Below are positions 7,384 to 15,275 of a DNA stretch of 64,000 nucleotides, piece by piece. Each line of letters starts with the position of its first letter. Position 1 is the first letter of the stretch. The stretch covers positions 62,001 through 126,000 of the forward strand of contig DASYXT010000044.1 in the NCBI GenBank assembly GCA_035934555.1. The letters run 5' to 3'. Origin of the DNA: DASYXT01 sp035934555. GTDB lineage: Bacteria > Verrucomicrobiota > Verrucomicrobiia > Limisphaerales > UBA8199. Under the pieces are notes generated by a model. It was not told where the DNA came from and searched no databases. It worked only from the letters and a program-made list of their open reading frames with translations. Both the position numbers and the translations under genes were made by a program.

Positions 7384-9540
7384 TCACTGCACGAGCACTC
7401 GGTAGAACTTATGCGAATTGGTCGCGGGGACCGTGTAGGGAGAGGTGGCGAGCACGTTCGTGGTCCAAGGTCCCTGGACATTGGCCGCCTCCTCCAAAAG
7501 GCCGACGGTTCCCCAGGTCAACTGGACGTTATTGCCCGAGGAGGTGATTTGAAGGGTAACGGGGGGCGGCACGCCCAAGGCGGCGTTGTAAAGAGTCTGG
7601 AGTTGGTCCTGGTTAAGGACGTAATTGAAAACCGCCAAGTCACTGATGACTCCGCTAAAACCGTAAGCACCGCCCGCCTGGTTGGGGTTGTTGCCAACGG
7701 TTTCGGGGGAGGCAAAGGCCATGACCTGGTTGGTGAAGGGGAAAAGGCTGTTGTCGCCGGTGATGGAATTAACCGCGGGAAAGGTTCCATTGGGCCAGGT
7801 GGCGGCCTCGTTGGTATTGAAGACGTAAAGGGTGGTCTGGGAGGGCTCGATCACCAGCGCCACCATGGACCATAAATCCAGCGGCGGCATAATTGCCGAA
7901 TCCCAGAAGAAGAAGGCGGCGGAGCCTCCCTCGTTCCAGGTGTAACCCAGGTCCACGTTGCCGGGCAAACCTGCGCCAGTGCCGGCACTCCGGTAGTAAT
8001 TGACACCGGCATAGGTGTTGTCGTTGGTGCCCGACCAAAGGATCGCTGCGAGGTAGTTCTGGATAACCGCCGGGTTAACCCAGAAAGTGAAGGTGGCGGT
8101 GCTGGTATTGAGGTTCCAGGGCGCCAAGGTGACTTGCGAGTTGGTGTCGCCGGAGGTGAAGAGAGCCGCGGCGTTGTCCGCCGCAAAGCCGGGATAACCG
8201 TCGGTGGGGCGCGGGCCGGCGACGCCGGCAAGGCCGTTGCTGACGTCCAGGCCGTAAGTGCCATTGAAGGCCGCGGCGTTATCCAGTGCCAGGAGGTTGT
8301 TGGTAGCCGGGTTGCCGCTTTCGTTAAAGCGGTAATAGGCAGTAGGTCCGGCAGCGAGCACGGCGAGGTCGTAAGTGCTCTTGCTGCTGGCGGGCAGCAC
8401 GGTCAAAGCGGACACGGTACTGGTCACCGCGAGCGAGCCGCTGGTTAGAACCGCGGCGTAATTGGCGGAGTCGGATGGCTGGAGGTTGCTGATCTGGAGG
8501 TGGGCGGTGGCCGATCCGCTGACGCGGCCGCCGTCGGACAAATTCGCGCCGTCCTTCTGCCACGCAAAGGTTGGGGCTAACCCGGACACAGAGACGTTGA
8601 AGTGAGCAGTGAGGCCGCCGAACAGAACTTGGGGGGTGGGTGTGGCGATGGGTGAGACCACGCTGAGGGTAGCCGGAGGACTGCTGGTGACGGACTGGAC
8701 CAAGTTGCTTACGGCAACGACGTAATCGGCGATATTGGCAGGCGTGGCACCGTTGATCATCAATGTGGCCGTGGCGGAACCGGAGATATTGCCGGCATCG
8801 GTCAGATTGGTATAGAGGCCGCTGCCGACCGGGCCAGCCATCCATTGGTAAGCGGGCGGCGGGCTGGCCAAAGCAACGACGTTCAACTGGACGTTCGCGC
8901 CCACAGGCACGGTTTGGGATTGTGGCTCAGCGTAAATGTCGGGCGCGCCCAACTCGTTGGTTTGCCCCGCAATGATGCCTTCGCCGGGGATAGTTTCATA
9001 AGCGTAATCGACGACGGTGAGGGTTTGGGCTGTGCGGTCGTAAATGAGGCGCACCCAGCCGAAATTGGTCTGTGAAAGACCATTGTTATCGTACATCTCG
9101 AGGCCGACATAGCCCTCGGTGAGGTTGTTTATGCCCCAGTCGCCGATGGTGTTGATGGTGCTGTTATTATCTTGAAAGAGGTAGGCCTGGCCGGGAGCCG
9201 AGCCCGGAGCGGTGTCGGGCACCGTCGTGAGGAAATTCGCATCGATCAGGGCGCCAAATGAGGTGACCGGCAGCCCATACCATCCGTCGGCGGCCAATCG
9301 GGCCAGCGGGGTCGAGCCAGGCACGGCGGCGGGCGAGCCCTGGACATAGGGCTTGGCGAAGTTGGAACTATTGAACCCGACGGTAAAATCGATGGCGCCA
9401 TCCTGATTCAGATCAAAGGTGGTGCTGGTAGCGGAGGTCAGTTGGGTGTTGACCAGGCCGGAGTAGGTGACGGCGCCTTGGGCCATGCCGGCGGCCAGCG
9501 CGGAAGCGGAGACGAGGGAGACGGTTTGTTTGGTTTTCAT
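7384..9540 (-). CDS. Secreted protein with Ig-like and LamG-type domains
   Basis: 718 residues. A signal peptide (1-22) ends at Ala-Gln-Gly-Ala. The first ~200 residues include an FDLNQDGAIDF calcium-loop-like motif. Two Ig-like domains follow (about 205-295 from PDIYAEPQSQTVPVGANVQL, and about 300-385, ending SDSANYAAVLTSGSLAVTS). Next is a concanavalin/LamG-type domain beginning AAGPTAYYRFNESG. The protein ends in a short beta domain (VQLTWGTVGLLEEAANVQGP ... HKFYRVLVQ) that recurs at the C-termini of secreted verrucomicrobial proteins. Probably an extracellular carbohydrate- or surface-binding protein; function unknown. Confidence 0.85.
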   Translation of the reverse strand: MKTKQTVSLVSASALAAGMAQGAVTYSGLVNTQLTSATSTTFDLNQDGAIDFTVGFNSSNFAKPYVQGSPAAVPGSTPLARLAADGWYGLPVTSFGALIDANFLTTVPDTAPGSAPGQAYLFQDNNSTINTIGDWGINNLTEGYVGLEMYDNNGLSQTNFGWVRLIYDRTAQTLTVVDYAYETIPGEGIIAGQTNELGAPDIYAEPQSQTVPVGANVQLNVVALASPPPAYQWMAGPVGSGLYTNLTDAGNISGSATATLMINGATPANIADYVVAVSNLVQSVTSSPPATLSVVSPIATPTPQVLFGGLTAHFNVSVSGLAPTFAWQKDGANLSDGGRVSGSATAHLQISNLQPSDSANYAAVLTSGSLAVTSTVSALTVLPASSKSTYDLAVLAAGPTAYYRFNESGNPATNNLLALDNAAAFNGTYGLDVSNGLAGVAGPRPTDGYPGFAADNAAALFTSGDTNSQVTLAPWNLNTSTATFTFWVNPAVIQNYLAAILWSGTNDNTYAGVNYYRSAGTGAGLPGNVDLGYTWNEGGSAAFFFWDSAIMPPLDLWSMVALVIEPSQTTLYVFNTNEAATWPNGTFPAVNSITGDNSLFPFTNQVMAFASPETVGNNPNQAGGAYGFSGVISDLAVFNYVLNQDQLQTLYNAALGVPPPVTLQITSSGNNVQLTWGTVGLLEEAANVQGPWTTNVLATSPYTVPATNSHKFYRVLVQ

Positions 9541-9905
9541 GATCCTACCTCAGGTGTTGTCGGGTGCGTGGGGTTGCCTCGATGCGAGGATATCTTTCAA
9601 TGGGAAGGGATACCTGGCATTCAAGATTACTGAGTGCGTTTACGGCGTGGATAGTTACACGTTACTCGACTATGGGCAAGCAAAAAGTCGCGACAGCGAA
9701 AACGCGGCGGCTTGTATTCCGGCCGTGATTGGCGGCCGGAGCGCGGAGATTCCTGTCCGCAGCAACGGACCCCCGTAATCGGCGGCAAATCCGAGCCGTG
9801 CTGGCGTTCGGAAGGTGCTGCGGACAGGAATGTCCGCGCTCCGCGGGTGTGCGCCAAAACGCACAGTTCACAGGCGAGGGGTGGCGAGTACATATCGGCA
9901 AGATT
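9541..9905. other. Divergent intergenic region with REP-like palindrome
   Basis: Separates the leftward Ig/LamG gene from the rightward unknown gene at 9906. It holds the inverted repeat listed next. The frame of the downstream gene is open back to 9729 but that part only translates the palindrome. Confidence 0.6.
9735..9846. repeat. REP/BIME-like inverted repeat
   Basis: Left arm 9735-9764 and right arm 9817-9846 are inverted copies (core ATTCCTGTCCGCAGCA against TGCTGCGGACAGGAAT) with about two mismatches over 30 bases and a ~50-base loop. The core is related in layout to the palindromes at 44077-44175 (GCGGAGCGCGGACTTTAGTC). Such elements are typically mobilised by RAYT transposases, remnants of which occur in this window. 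Confidence 0.8.
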
Positions 9906-11459
9906 ATGGTTGAGGCCGACTCTATCCGTTCTGTCCGGCCGGGGATATCCGCGGCGATGCGCACGGAGCGTTTGCATTCGCTGTTGCGCCGGATTCCGGA
10001 TGCCGATTGGGCGCGGTTGAGGCCACTGCTGGAGGAGAGCTTCGCCGACGCGGACAGGGCGAGGGGATTCGAGCTGTTTGAACGGCTATTCCGAAAAGGA
10101 GAGGCGGTGGGGCCCGGTGACGGGGCAGCGGTTTGCAAGCGGGTGGAAAGCCTGTCTGGCAGCCAGCCGGTGCTGGCCGAGTTGAAGAAAGCCGACGAGC
10201 GTCTCAAGCAACGCGTGCGGTGGACGTTGCGGGAAATAAGCGAAGAAGCGTGGAGCGCGCTAAAGGCCAAACTGGCGGCGCGCCTGGGAGAGAAGGCGGA
10301 AGCGTTGGTGGTGGCGGAGCTGGTGTTCCGGTTTGGGGAATCGGTAAGCAACATCGAGACGGCGGCCGAGGCGCTGGCGGAGCGATGCTCGGCGCGGCGG
10401 CGGCTGGCGCCGGATGTCGCGCGTAAAAATGCCATGCTGCGCGTGCGCAGTCCTGGTCCGGCCAGCCTGGATCCCGAGGCGATTTACAATCAGGTGCTGG
10501 CGGAGACGACCCATGCCGAGCAGGTGCTGCGGCGGGCGGAAAACACTTTGGCTTACCGCTTCGTCCAACCCACCGCGCCGTTTCGCCATGCGCGCAATAC
10601 GGTGTTCCAGATTGTCGAGGCGCTGCTGTCGGAGGCGGAGCTGCGGGCCGAGGTGCTCGAACGCGAGCGGGAGTTACTGGCGGTTCCGCTGGTGAGCCGT
10701 GAGCAAATGCGCTGGGCGTTGCACCGGTTGCCGAGGGCGCAGCGCATCGAAGTGCTGAAACGAGTGCCGCTCAATACCGTTCTGATGTTCCATGAGAGTG
10801 GCGGCGAGGACGTGCTGTTGCGAGCGACGCGCGACCGGCGACTGGGTTACGATCTGTTCGTGGAGGAGCACAGTGAGGAAGAACTGGCGGCGCGTTATGG
10901 GTTGGCGCTGAACGCGCTCAAGAACGTTGTGGGCACAATGCTCGAGGCACTGGTTGCCAAACCCTTGGCGCGCCAGCCGGCGCACGCCTTGCTGAGCTGG
11001 GCAGCGCAGGTCCCCCCGATGACCACCGGCGAGGTCCGGCGGAGGCTAAAGCAACTCAACCCTGGCCAACGCGCTGGTCTGCTGAAGTCTGTGCCGCTGT
11101 GTGCGTGGAAGGTGCGGGAGATAATCCCGCTGCATAAGCATTTGTTCCTGGACTATTTGTCCGGCGAATGGGTCTTGGGGGCGTTGGTGAAGTACTACAA
11201 CTTGCACAAGCAACCCGGGTTCGCCGGGCGCTTTGATTTCAAGGGCACGCTAACGGCGCGCCGCGCCAATGCCGCCATCGAGGCGGTGATTCACAAACTG
11301 GCTGATGAAGCGATTGTGCGGCACCAGCTCCGCGTGTGGAGTGGGGCAGGGCAGGCGCATGAGGCATTCGCCGCTGGGGACGATGGGGAAGAGGTGTCGG
11401 TACAGCAGCTCATGCCTGCGGTGCCGGAGGCGTTGGCGTTAGCCGACCCGGCGTGCTGA
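9906..11459 (+). CDS. Unrecognised 518-aa helical protein
   Basis: Starts most plausibly at ATG 9906 (MVEADSIRSVRPG) because upstream codons derive from a palindromic repeat. The whole protein is Leu/Ala/Arg/Glu rich and looks almost entirely alpha-helical, with no signal peptide or membrane span. Stretches such as EEHSEEELAARYGLALNALK resemble a sigma-factor-like or other helix-turn-helix region, where a cell would sense which helix to insert, but this is only a visual impression. Other segments look like armadillo/HEAT-style helices. It stands alone between divergent and convergent neighbours. No function assigned. Confidence 0.75.
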   Translation: MVEADSIRSVRPGISAAMRTERLHSLLRRIPDADWARLRPLLEESFADADRARGFELFERLFRKGEAVGPGDGAAVCKRVESLSGSQPVLAELKKADERLKQRVRWTLREISEEAWSALKAKLAARLGEKAEALVVAELVFRFGESVSNIETAAEALAERCSARRRLAPDVARKNAMLRVRSPGPASLDPEAIYNQVLAETTHAEQVLRRAENTLAYRFVQPTAPFRHARNTVFQIVEALLSEAELRAEVLERERELLAVPLVSREQMRWALHRLPRAQRIEVLKRVPLNTVLMFHESGGEDVLLRATRDRRLGYDLFVEEHSEEELAARYGLALNALKNVVGTMLEALVAKPLARQPAHALLSWAAQVPPMTTGEVRRRLKQLNPGQRAGLLKSVPLCAWKVREIIPLHKHLFLDYLSGEWVLGALVKYYNLHKQPGFAGRFDFKGTLTARRANAAIEAVIHKLADEAIVRHQLRVWSGAGQAHEAFAAGDDGEEVSVQQLMPAVPEALALADPAC

Positions 11460-11476
11460 CCCAACTCGCAGAGGCA

Positions 11477-11707
11477 CTAGATGGTCTTCGAGAGGAATTG
11501 GTCTTTAATGAAGGTCTTGAAGTAGGCGTCCTTTCGCGGCGCACCTAAGAGACCTTGGAACCGGAAACGAGGCACCTTCTCGAAGCGAATGGTTTGGGCA
11601 TTGCGGATTTTGAGGTAAAGGCAATGCGTCAAATCCTCGTAACCCACGGATTCGAACATATCCGCTTCCACAGGCACCATTTTGACTGCTCCAGGCGTTA
11701 ATGGCAT
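11477..11707 (-). CDS. KTSC-domain protein
   Basis: 76 residues. From about residue 17 it follows the KTSC pattern: S-x-x-GYED, a strand TLYLKIRN-like segment, a Val-Pro turn, and a terminal KDAYFKTFIKDQF in which the conserved Ala-x-Ser-x-Gly-x-Tyr-Phe element is altered to APRKDAYF. KTSC domains occur alone or attached to RNA-associated proteins; function is not established. Convergent with the 518-aa gene upstream. Confidence 0.65.
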   Translation of the reverse strand: MPLTPGAVKMVPVEADMFESVGYEDLTHCLYLKIRNAQTIRFEKVPRFRFQGLLGAPRKDAYFKTFIKDQFLSKTI

Positions 11708-11813
11708 AGAGGCTCCTCAAGGTTGGCTGACCTGCTCAATAGTATGGGGGCGGCGGAGAGTTCGTCCAGCATAAATTGCGAACCGGCGGGATTTCTGCCA
11801 GTCTGGGGGCCTT

Positions 11814-13277
11814 ATGGCGAAGGAACCGGGTTATCACATGACGCCGGAGGAGTTCCGGCAATGGGGTCATGCGTTGGTGGATTGGCTGGCGTCGTACGAA
11901 CAGCGCGTCGAGACGCTGCCGGTGTTGTCGCGGGTTGCGCCCGGGGAGGTGCGGGGTTCGCTGCCGCCAGCGCCACCGCAACACGGTGAGCCCTTTGATA
12001 AAATTCTGGCCGACGTCGAGCGCGTGGTGATGCCGGGGATTACGCATTGGCAATCGCCAAATTTCTTCGCGTATTTTCCGGCCAACGTTTCCGGCCCATC
12101 GATCCTGGGCGAACTGTTGTCGGCCGGATTGGGTGTGCAGGGGATGTTGTGGGCGACCAGCCCCGCGTGCACAGAATTAGAAACGCACGTGCTGGATTGG
12201 GTGGCACAAATGCTGGATTTGCCGGAGCGGTTCCGGTCGAGCGGGGCAGGTGGCGGCGTGATTCAGGACAGCGCCTCGAGTGCGGTGCTGTGCGCGTTGC
12301 TGGCGGCGCGGGAGCGGGCCAGCGGCCTGGCCAGCAACGAACGCGGGACCGATGGCTCGCTGGTGGCCTACGCATCGCCCCATGCGCATTCATCGGTGGA
12401 AAAGGCCGTGAAAGTGGCTGGGCTGGGCCGGGCCAGCTTGCGCCTGGTCGAGGTGGACAAATCGCAACGGATGCGCCCGGATGCTTTGGCGGAGCAGATG
12501 GCCAAGGACCGGAAAGCCGGGCTGCGCCCTTGTTTTGCCGTGGCGACGGTGGGCACGACGTCCTCGAATGCCCTGGACCCGGTGCGAGCGCTGGGTGAGG
12601 TTTGCCGGGCTGAAGGCGTGTGGCTGCACGTGGATGGCGCGATGTGCGGGACCGCCGCGCTGTGTCCGGAGTTCCGCTATATCCATGACGGGTTGGAGTG
12701 GGCGGATTCTTACGCATTTAATCCGCACAAATGGATGTTCACAAACTTCGATTGCGACTGTTTTTACGTGGCGGACCGCAAAGGGCTCATCCAGGCGTTG
12801 AGCGTATTGCCTGAGTACCTGCGCAACCAGGCAAGCGAGTCGGGGGCGGTGATTGATTATCGTGATTGGCAAGTGCCGCTGGGCCGCCGGTTTCGCGCGC
12901 TGAAGCTCTGGTTTGTCATCCGGCATTATGGCGTGGAGGGCCTGCAGCACCATATTCGCGAGCATGTGCGCCTGGCGCAGCAATTTGCCGAGTGGGTGAA
13001 CCGTGCCAAGGAATTTGAATTGGTTGCGCCGGCGCCGCTGAATCTGGTGTGTTTCGCGCATGTGGGTGGGGACGAATTCAACCGGCGGTTGATGGAAAGG
13101 TTGAACCAAAGCGGCAAGCTGTATTTGACGCATACGATCCTCGATGGGCGGTTCGTGTTGCGCGTTTGCGTGGGACAAACCCACACGCAATTGCGCCATG
13201 TGCAAGCGGCGTGGGAGCTGATTCAACAAATGGCAAGGGAACTCAGCGGAGACAACCAGGATGACAGCACCGACTGA
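11814..13277 (+). CDS. PLP-dependent group II decarboxylase (aromatic-L-amino-acid decarboxylase-like)
   Basis: 487 residues, the normal length for the family. Key positions: THWQSPNFFAYFPANVS near 78-94, the PLP-binding His-Val-Asp-Gly-Ala at 272-276 (Asp274) and the Schiff-base lysine in NPHKW (Lys306). These place it with DOPA/tryptophan/tyrosine decarboxylases. Reaction: removal of the carboxyl group from an aromatic or related amino acid to give an amine. Substrate cannot be fixed from sequence; glutamate decarboxylase is less likely because the N-terminal motif is of the aromatic type. Stands as a single gene. Confidence 0.9.
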   Translation: MAKEPGYHMTPEEFRQWGHALVDWLASYEQRVETLPVLSRVAPGEVRGSLPPAPPQHGEPFDKILADVERVVMPGITHWQSPNFFAYFPANVSGPSILGELLSAGLGVQGMLWATSPACTELETHVLDWVAQMLDLPERFRSSGAGGGVIQDSASSAVLCALLAARERASGLASNERGTDGSLVAYASPHAHSSVEKAVKVAGLGRASLRLVEVDKSQRMRPDALAEQMAKDRKAGLRPCFAVATVGTTSSNALDPVRALGEVCRAEGVWLHVDGAMCGTAALCPEFRYIHDGLEWADSYAFNPHKWMFTNFDCDCFYVADRKGLIQALSVLPEYLRNQASESGAVIDYRDWQVPLGRRFRALKLWFVIRHYGVEGLQHHIREHVRLAQQFAEWVNRAKEFELVAPAPLNLVCFAHVGGDEFNRRLMERLNQSGKLYLTHTILDGRFVLRVCVGQTHTQLRHVQAAWELIQQMARELSGDNQDDSTD

Positions 13278-13379
13278 TCCGTTCCAGAAAACTTTCAAGA
13301 GAAAAATCCGCCAAAGGACAAGTTTCGTGATTGAATTCCGAGCGGGTTTTTGTTCTATTTAGAGAGGAGTGCGCATGAA

Positions 13380-14252
13380 ATGAATCAGGCTGGCACCATA
13401 GTCTCTCCGCAAGAGCTCCCCGAGAGCCAGAAAGCGGCGTTGCTCAAGCTGCTGGCCGACGACGACCCGGCCATTTACCGCGACATCCGCCAGCGCATCC
13501 TCTCTTTCGGCCCCTCGGCAGCCGATTGGTTACGCCCGCACCTGCTGAGCCGGGAGCCGACGCTTCGGCGCCGGGCGCAGGAAATCGTCGAACGGCTCGA
13601 AGGCCAAATGGCCGATGACCGGTTCCTGTGCTTCTGTGTGCAGCAAGGCGAAGAGCTGGACCTGGAGCGGGGGGCCTGGCTGCTGGCGCAAACGCAATAC
13701 CCGGATATTAACATTGAGGCGTATAGCGCGTTATTGGACAGCTTTGCCGAGGATGTGCGTGGCCGCCTCGAACCTCGGGTCACGTCCCAACAGGCGCTCA
13801 AGGCGCTCAACCCGTACCTGTTTGAGGAACTGGGTTTCGCCGGCAACGAAGAGAATTATTACGACCCGGAAAACAGCTATTTGAACCGGGTGGTGGACCG
13901 TCGCACGGGAAACCCGATTAACTTGTGCCTGGTGTACCTGTTGCTGGCGCGCCGTTTGCATTTACCGGTGGCCGGCATTGGTTTGCCGGGGCATTTCATT
14001 TGCCGCTTTCAATCCACCTCCGCGGAGATTTTCATCGATCCGTTTAATCGCGGCCGTCTGCTCACCAAGGCCGATTGCGTGCAGTACCTGCTGCAAGGCC
14101 ATTACAAGGTGCGGGATGATTACCTGGCGCCGGTCAGCCCACGGCGCATGCTGCTGCGGATTTGCGGCAACTTGCACCAGATTTATTTGCACCTGGAAAA
14201 GGCTGAAGCGGCTACCCGCTTGCAGCGCTACCTGGTCGCGCTCGCCAAGTGA
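13380..14252 (+). CDS. SirB1/transglutaminase-like protein with TPR tail
   Basis: 290 residues from ATG 13380, preceded by AGAGAGGAG. The centre carries the SirB1 N-terminal (transglutaminase-like) signature: an Asn-Tyr-Tyr-Asp-Pro-Glu-Asn-Ser-Tyr-Leu-Asn stretch, Arg-x-Gly-x-Pro-Ile-x-Leu, and GIGLPGHFICRF. The catalytic Cys of true transglutaminases appears as NLCLVYLLLARRL. The N-terminal ~90 residues look like helical repeats. Family members are often of unknown role. The stop overlaps the start of the next gene (GTGATGAGC), suggesting cotranscription. Confidence 0.8.
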   Translation: MNQAGTIVSPQELPESQKAALLKLLADDDPAIYRDIRQRILSFGPSAADWLRPHLLSREPTLRRRAQEIVERLEGQMADDRFLCFCVQQGEELDLERGAWLLAQTQYPDINIEAYSALLDSFAEDVRGRLEPRVTSQQALKALNPYLFEELGFAGNEENYYDPENSYLNRVVDRRTGNPINLCLVYLLLARRLHLPVAGIGLPGHFICRFQSTSAEIFIDPFNRGRLLTKADCVQYLLQGHYKVRDDYLAPVSPRRMLLRICGNLHQIYLHLEKAEAATRLQRYLVALAK

Positions 14253-15271
14253 TGAGCCAGATGCCGCGCCACCAACCCTCCTCGCGGCCTAGTTCCTCCA
14301 AGCTTTTCACGTGGTCACTGCCGCTCGTTTGCTGTTTCGGGATGTGGGTCGGGTTGGTTGGCTGCGGCAAATCCGGTTCGACCGGCCAGGCGAACGGAGG
14401 CGCGGAGAAGAGAGCCAAGACCAGTTATACCATTGGGATGAGCCAGTGCAACCTGGGTGAGCCGTGGCGTGTGGAAATGAACGCGCAAATCAAGGCCGCG
14501 GCCGCTAAGCATCCCGAGCTCCAGGTAATCTACAAAGACGCCCAGAACGACACACTCCAGCAACGGGCGCACGTCGAGGAGTTCGTCAGCGCCGCGGTGG
14601 ATTTGCTCATCATCAGTCCGAAGGAAGCGCAGCCGCTGACCGAGCCCATAGCCAAGGCGATGGACGCGGGCATCCCGGTGATTGTCCTGGACCGCCGCGT
14701 GCTGGGGGACAAATACACCTGCTTTATCGGGGCGGATAACAAGAAGATCGGCAAAGCCGCCGGGCAATGGCTGGTGAAGCGGCTTGGGGGCAAAGGCAAA
14801 GTGGTGGAGTTGGAAGGCCTGATGACTTCGATCCCCGGACAGGACCGTCACAGCGGATTTCGCGAAGGGATAGCCGGCAGCGGGTTGGAGGTCATCTTCG
14901 AGGCGGACATGAAATGGCTCGAACCCAACGCGCGCCAGGAAATGGAATCGGCGCTCTCGCGCTTTCCGAAGATTGACGCGGTGTACGCCCATAACGACCC
15001 CGGCGCGCACGGGGCTTACCTGGCGGCCAAGGAGGCGGGCCGAGACAAGGAGATGGTGTTCGTGGGCGTGGACGCCTTACCGCAAGAAGGCGTGGCTTAT
15101 GTGAAGGAAGGAATTTTGGATGCGACCTTTCAATATCCCACCGGCGGAGCGGAGGCGATCGACACCGCGCTGAAGATTTTGCATGGAGAAAAAGTCCCGA
15201 AGGAGATCACACTGGGCTCACGCGTGTTCGACAAAGCAAACGTGGCGCAGGGCGGTGAAGAACTCAAATGA
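14249..15271 (+). CDS. Sugar-type periplasmic binding lipoprotein (ABC/LacI fold)
   Basis: 340 residues. After a basic leader, a lipoprotein signal ends Val-Gly-Leu-Val-Gly-Cys. The mature part is a type 1 periplasmic binding protein: YTIGMSQCNLGEPWRVEMN, NDTLQQRAHVEEFVSAAVDL, LIISPKEAQPL, IPVIVLDRRV, FIGADNKKIG, and DAVYAHNDPGAHGAYLAAKE. These match ribose/xylose-type binding proteins. No permease or ATPase is adjacent, so it may work with a distant transporter or as a sensor subunit. It sits directly upstream of two glycosidase-like genes, suggesting it binds their products. Confidence 0.9.
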   Translation: MMSQMPRHQPSSRPSSSKLFTWSLPLVCCFGMWVGLVGCGKSGSTGQANGGAEKRAKTSYTIGMSQCNLGEPWRVEMNAQIKAAAAKHPELQVIYKDAQNDTLQQRAHVEEFVSAAVDLLIISPKEAQPLTEPIAKAMDAGIPVIVLDRRVLGDKYTCFIGADNKKIGKAAGQWLVKRLGGKGKVVELEGLMTSIPGQDRHSGFREGIAGSGLEVIFEADMKWLEPNARQEMESALSRFPKIDAVYAHNDPGAHGAYLAAKEAGRDKEMVFVGVDALPQEGVAYVKEGILDATFQYPTGGAEAIDTALKILHGEKVPKEITLGSRVFDKANVAQGGEELK

Positions 15272-15275
15272 CCCG

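Noticed and set aside
7166..7405. Short frames on both strands in the gap before the Ig/LamG gene
   Set aside because: Overlapping frames in several phases with no protein-like one; probably non-coding.
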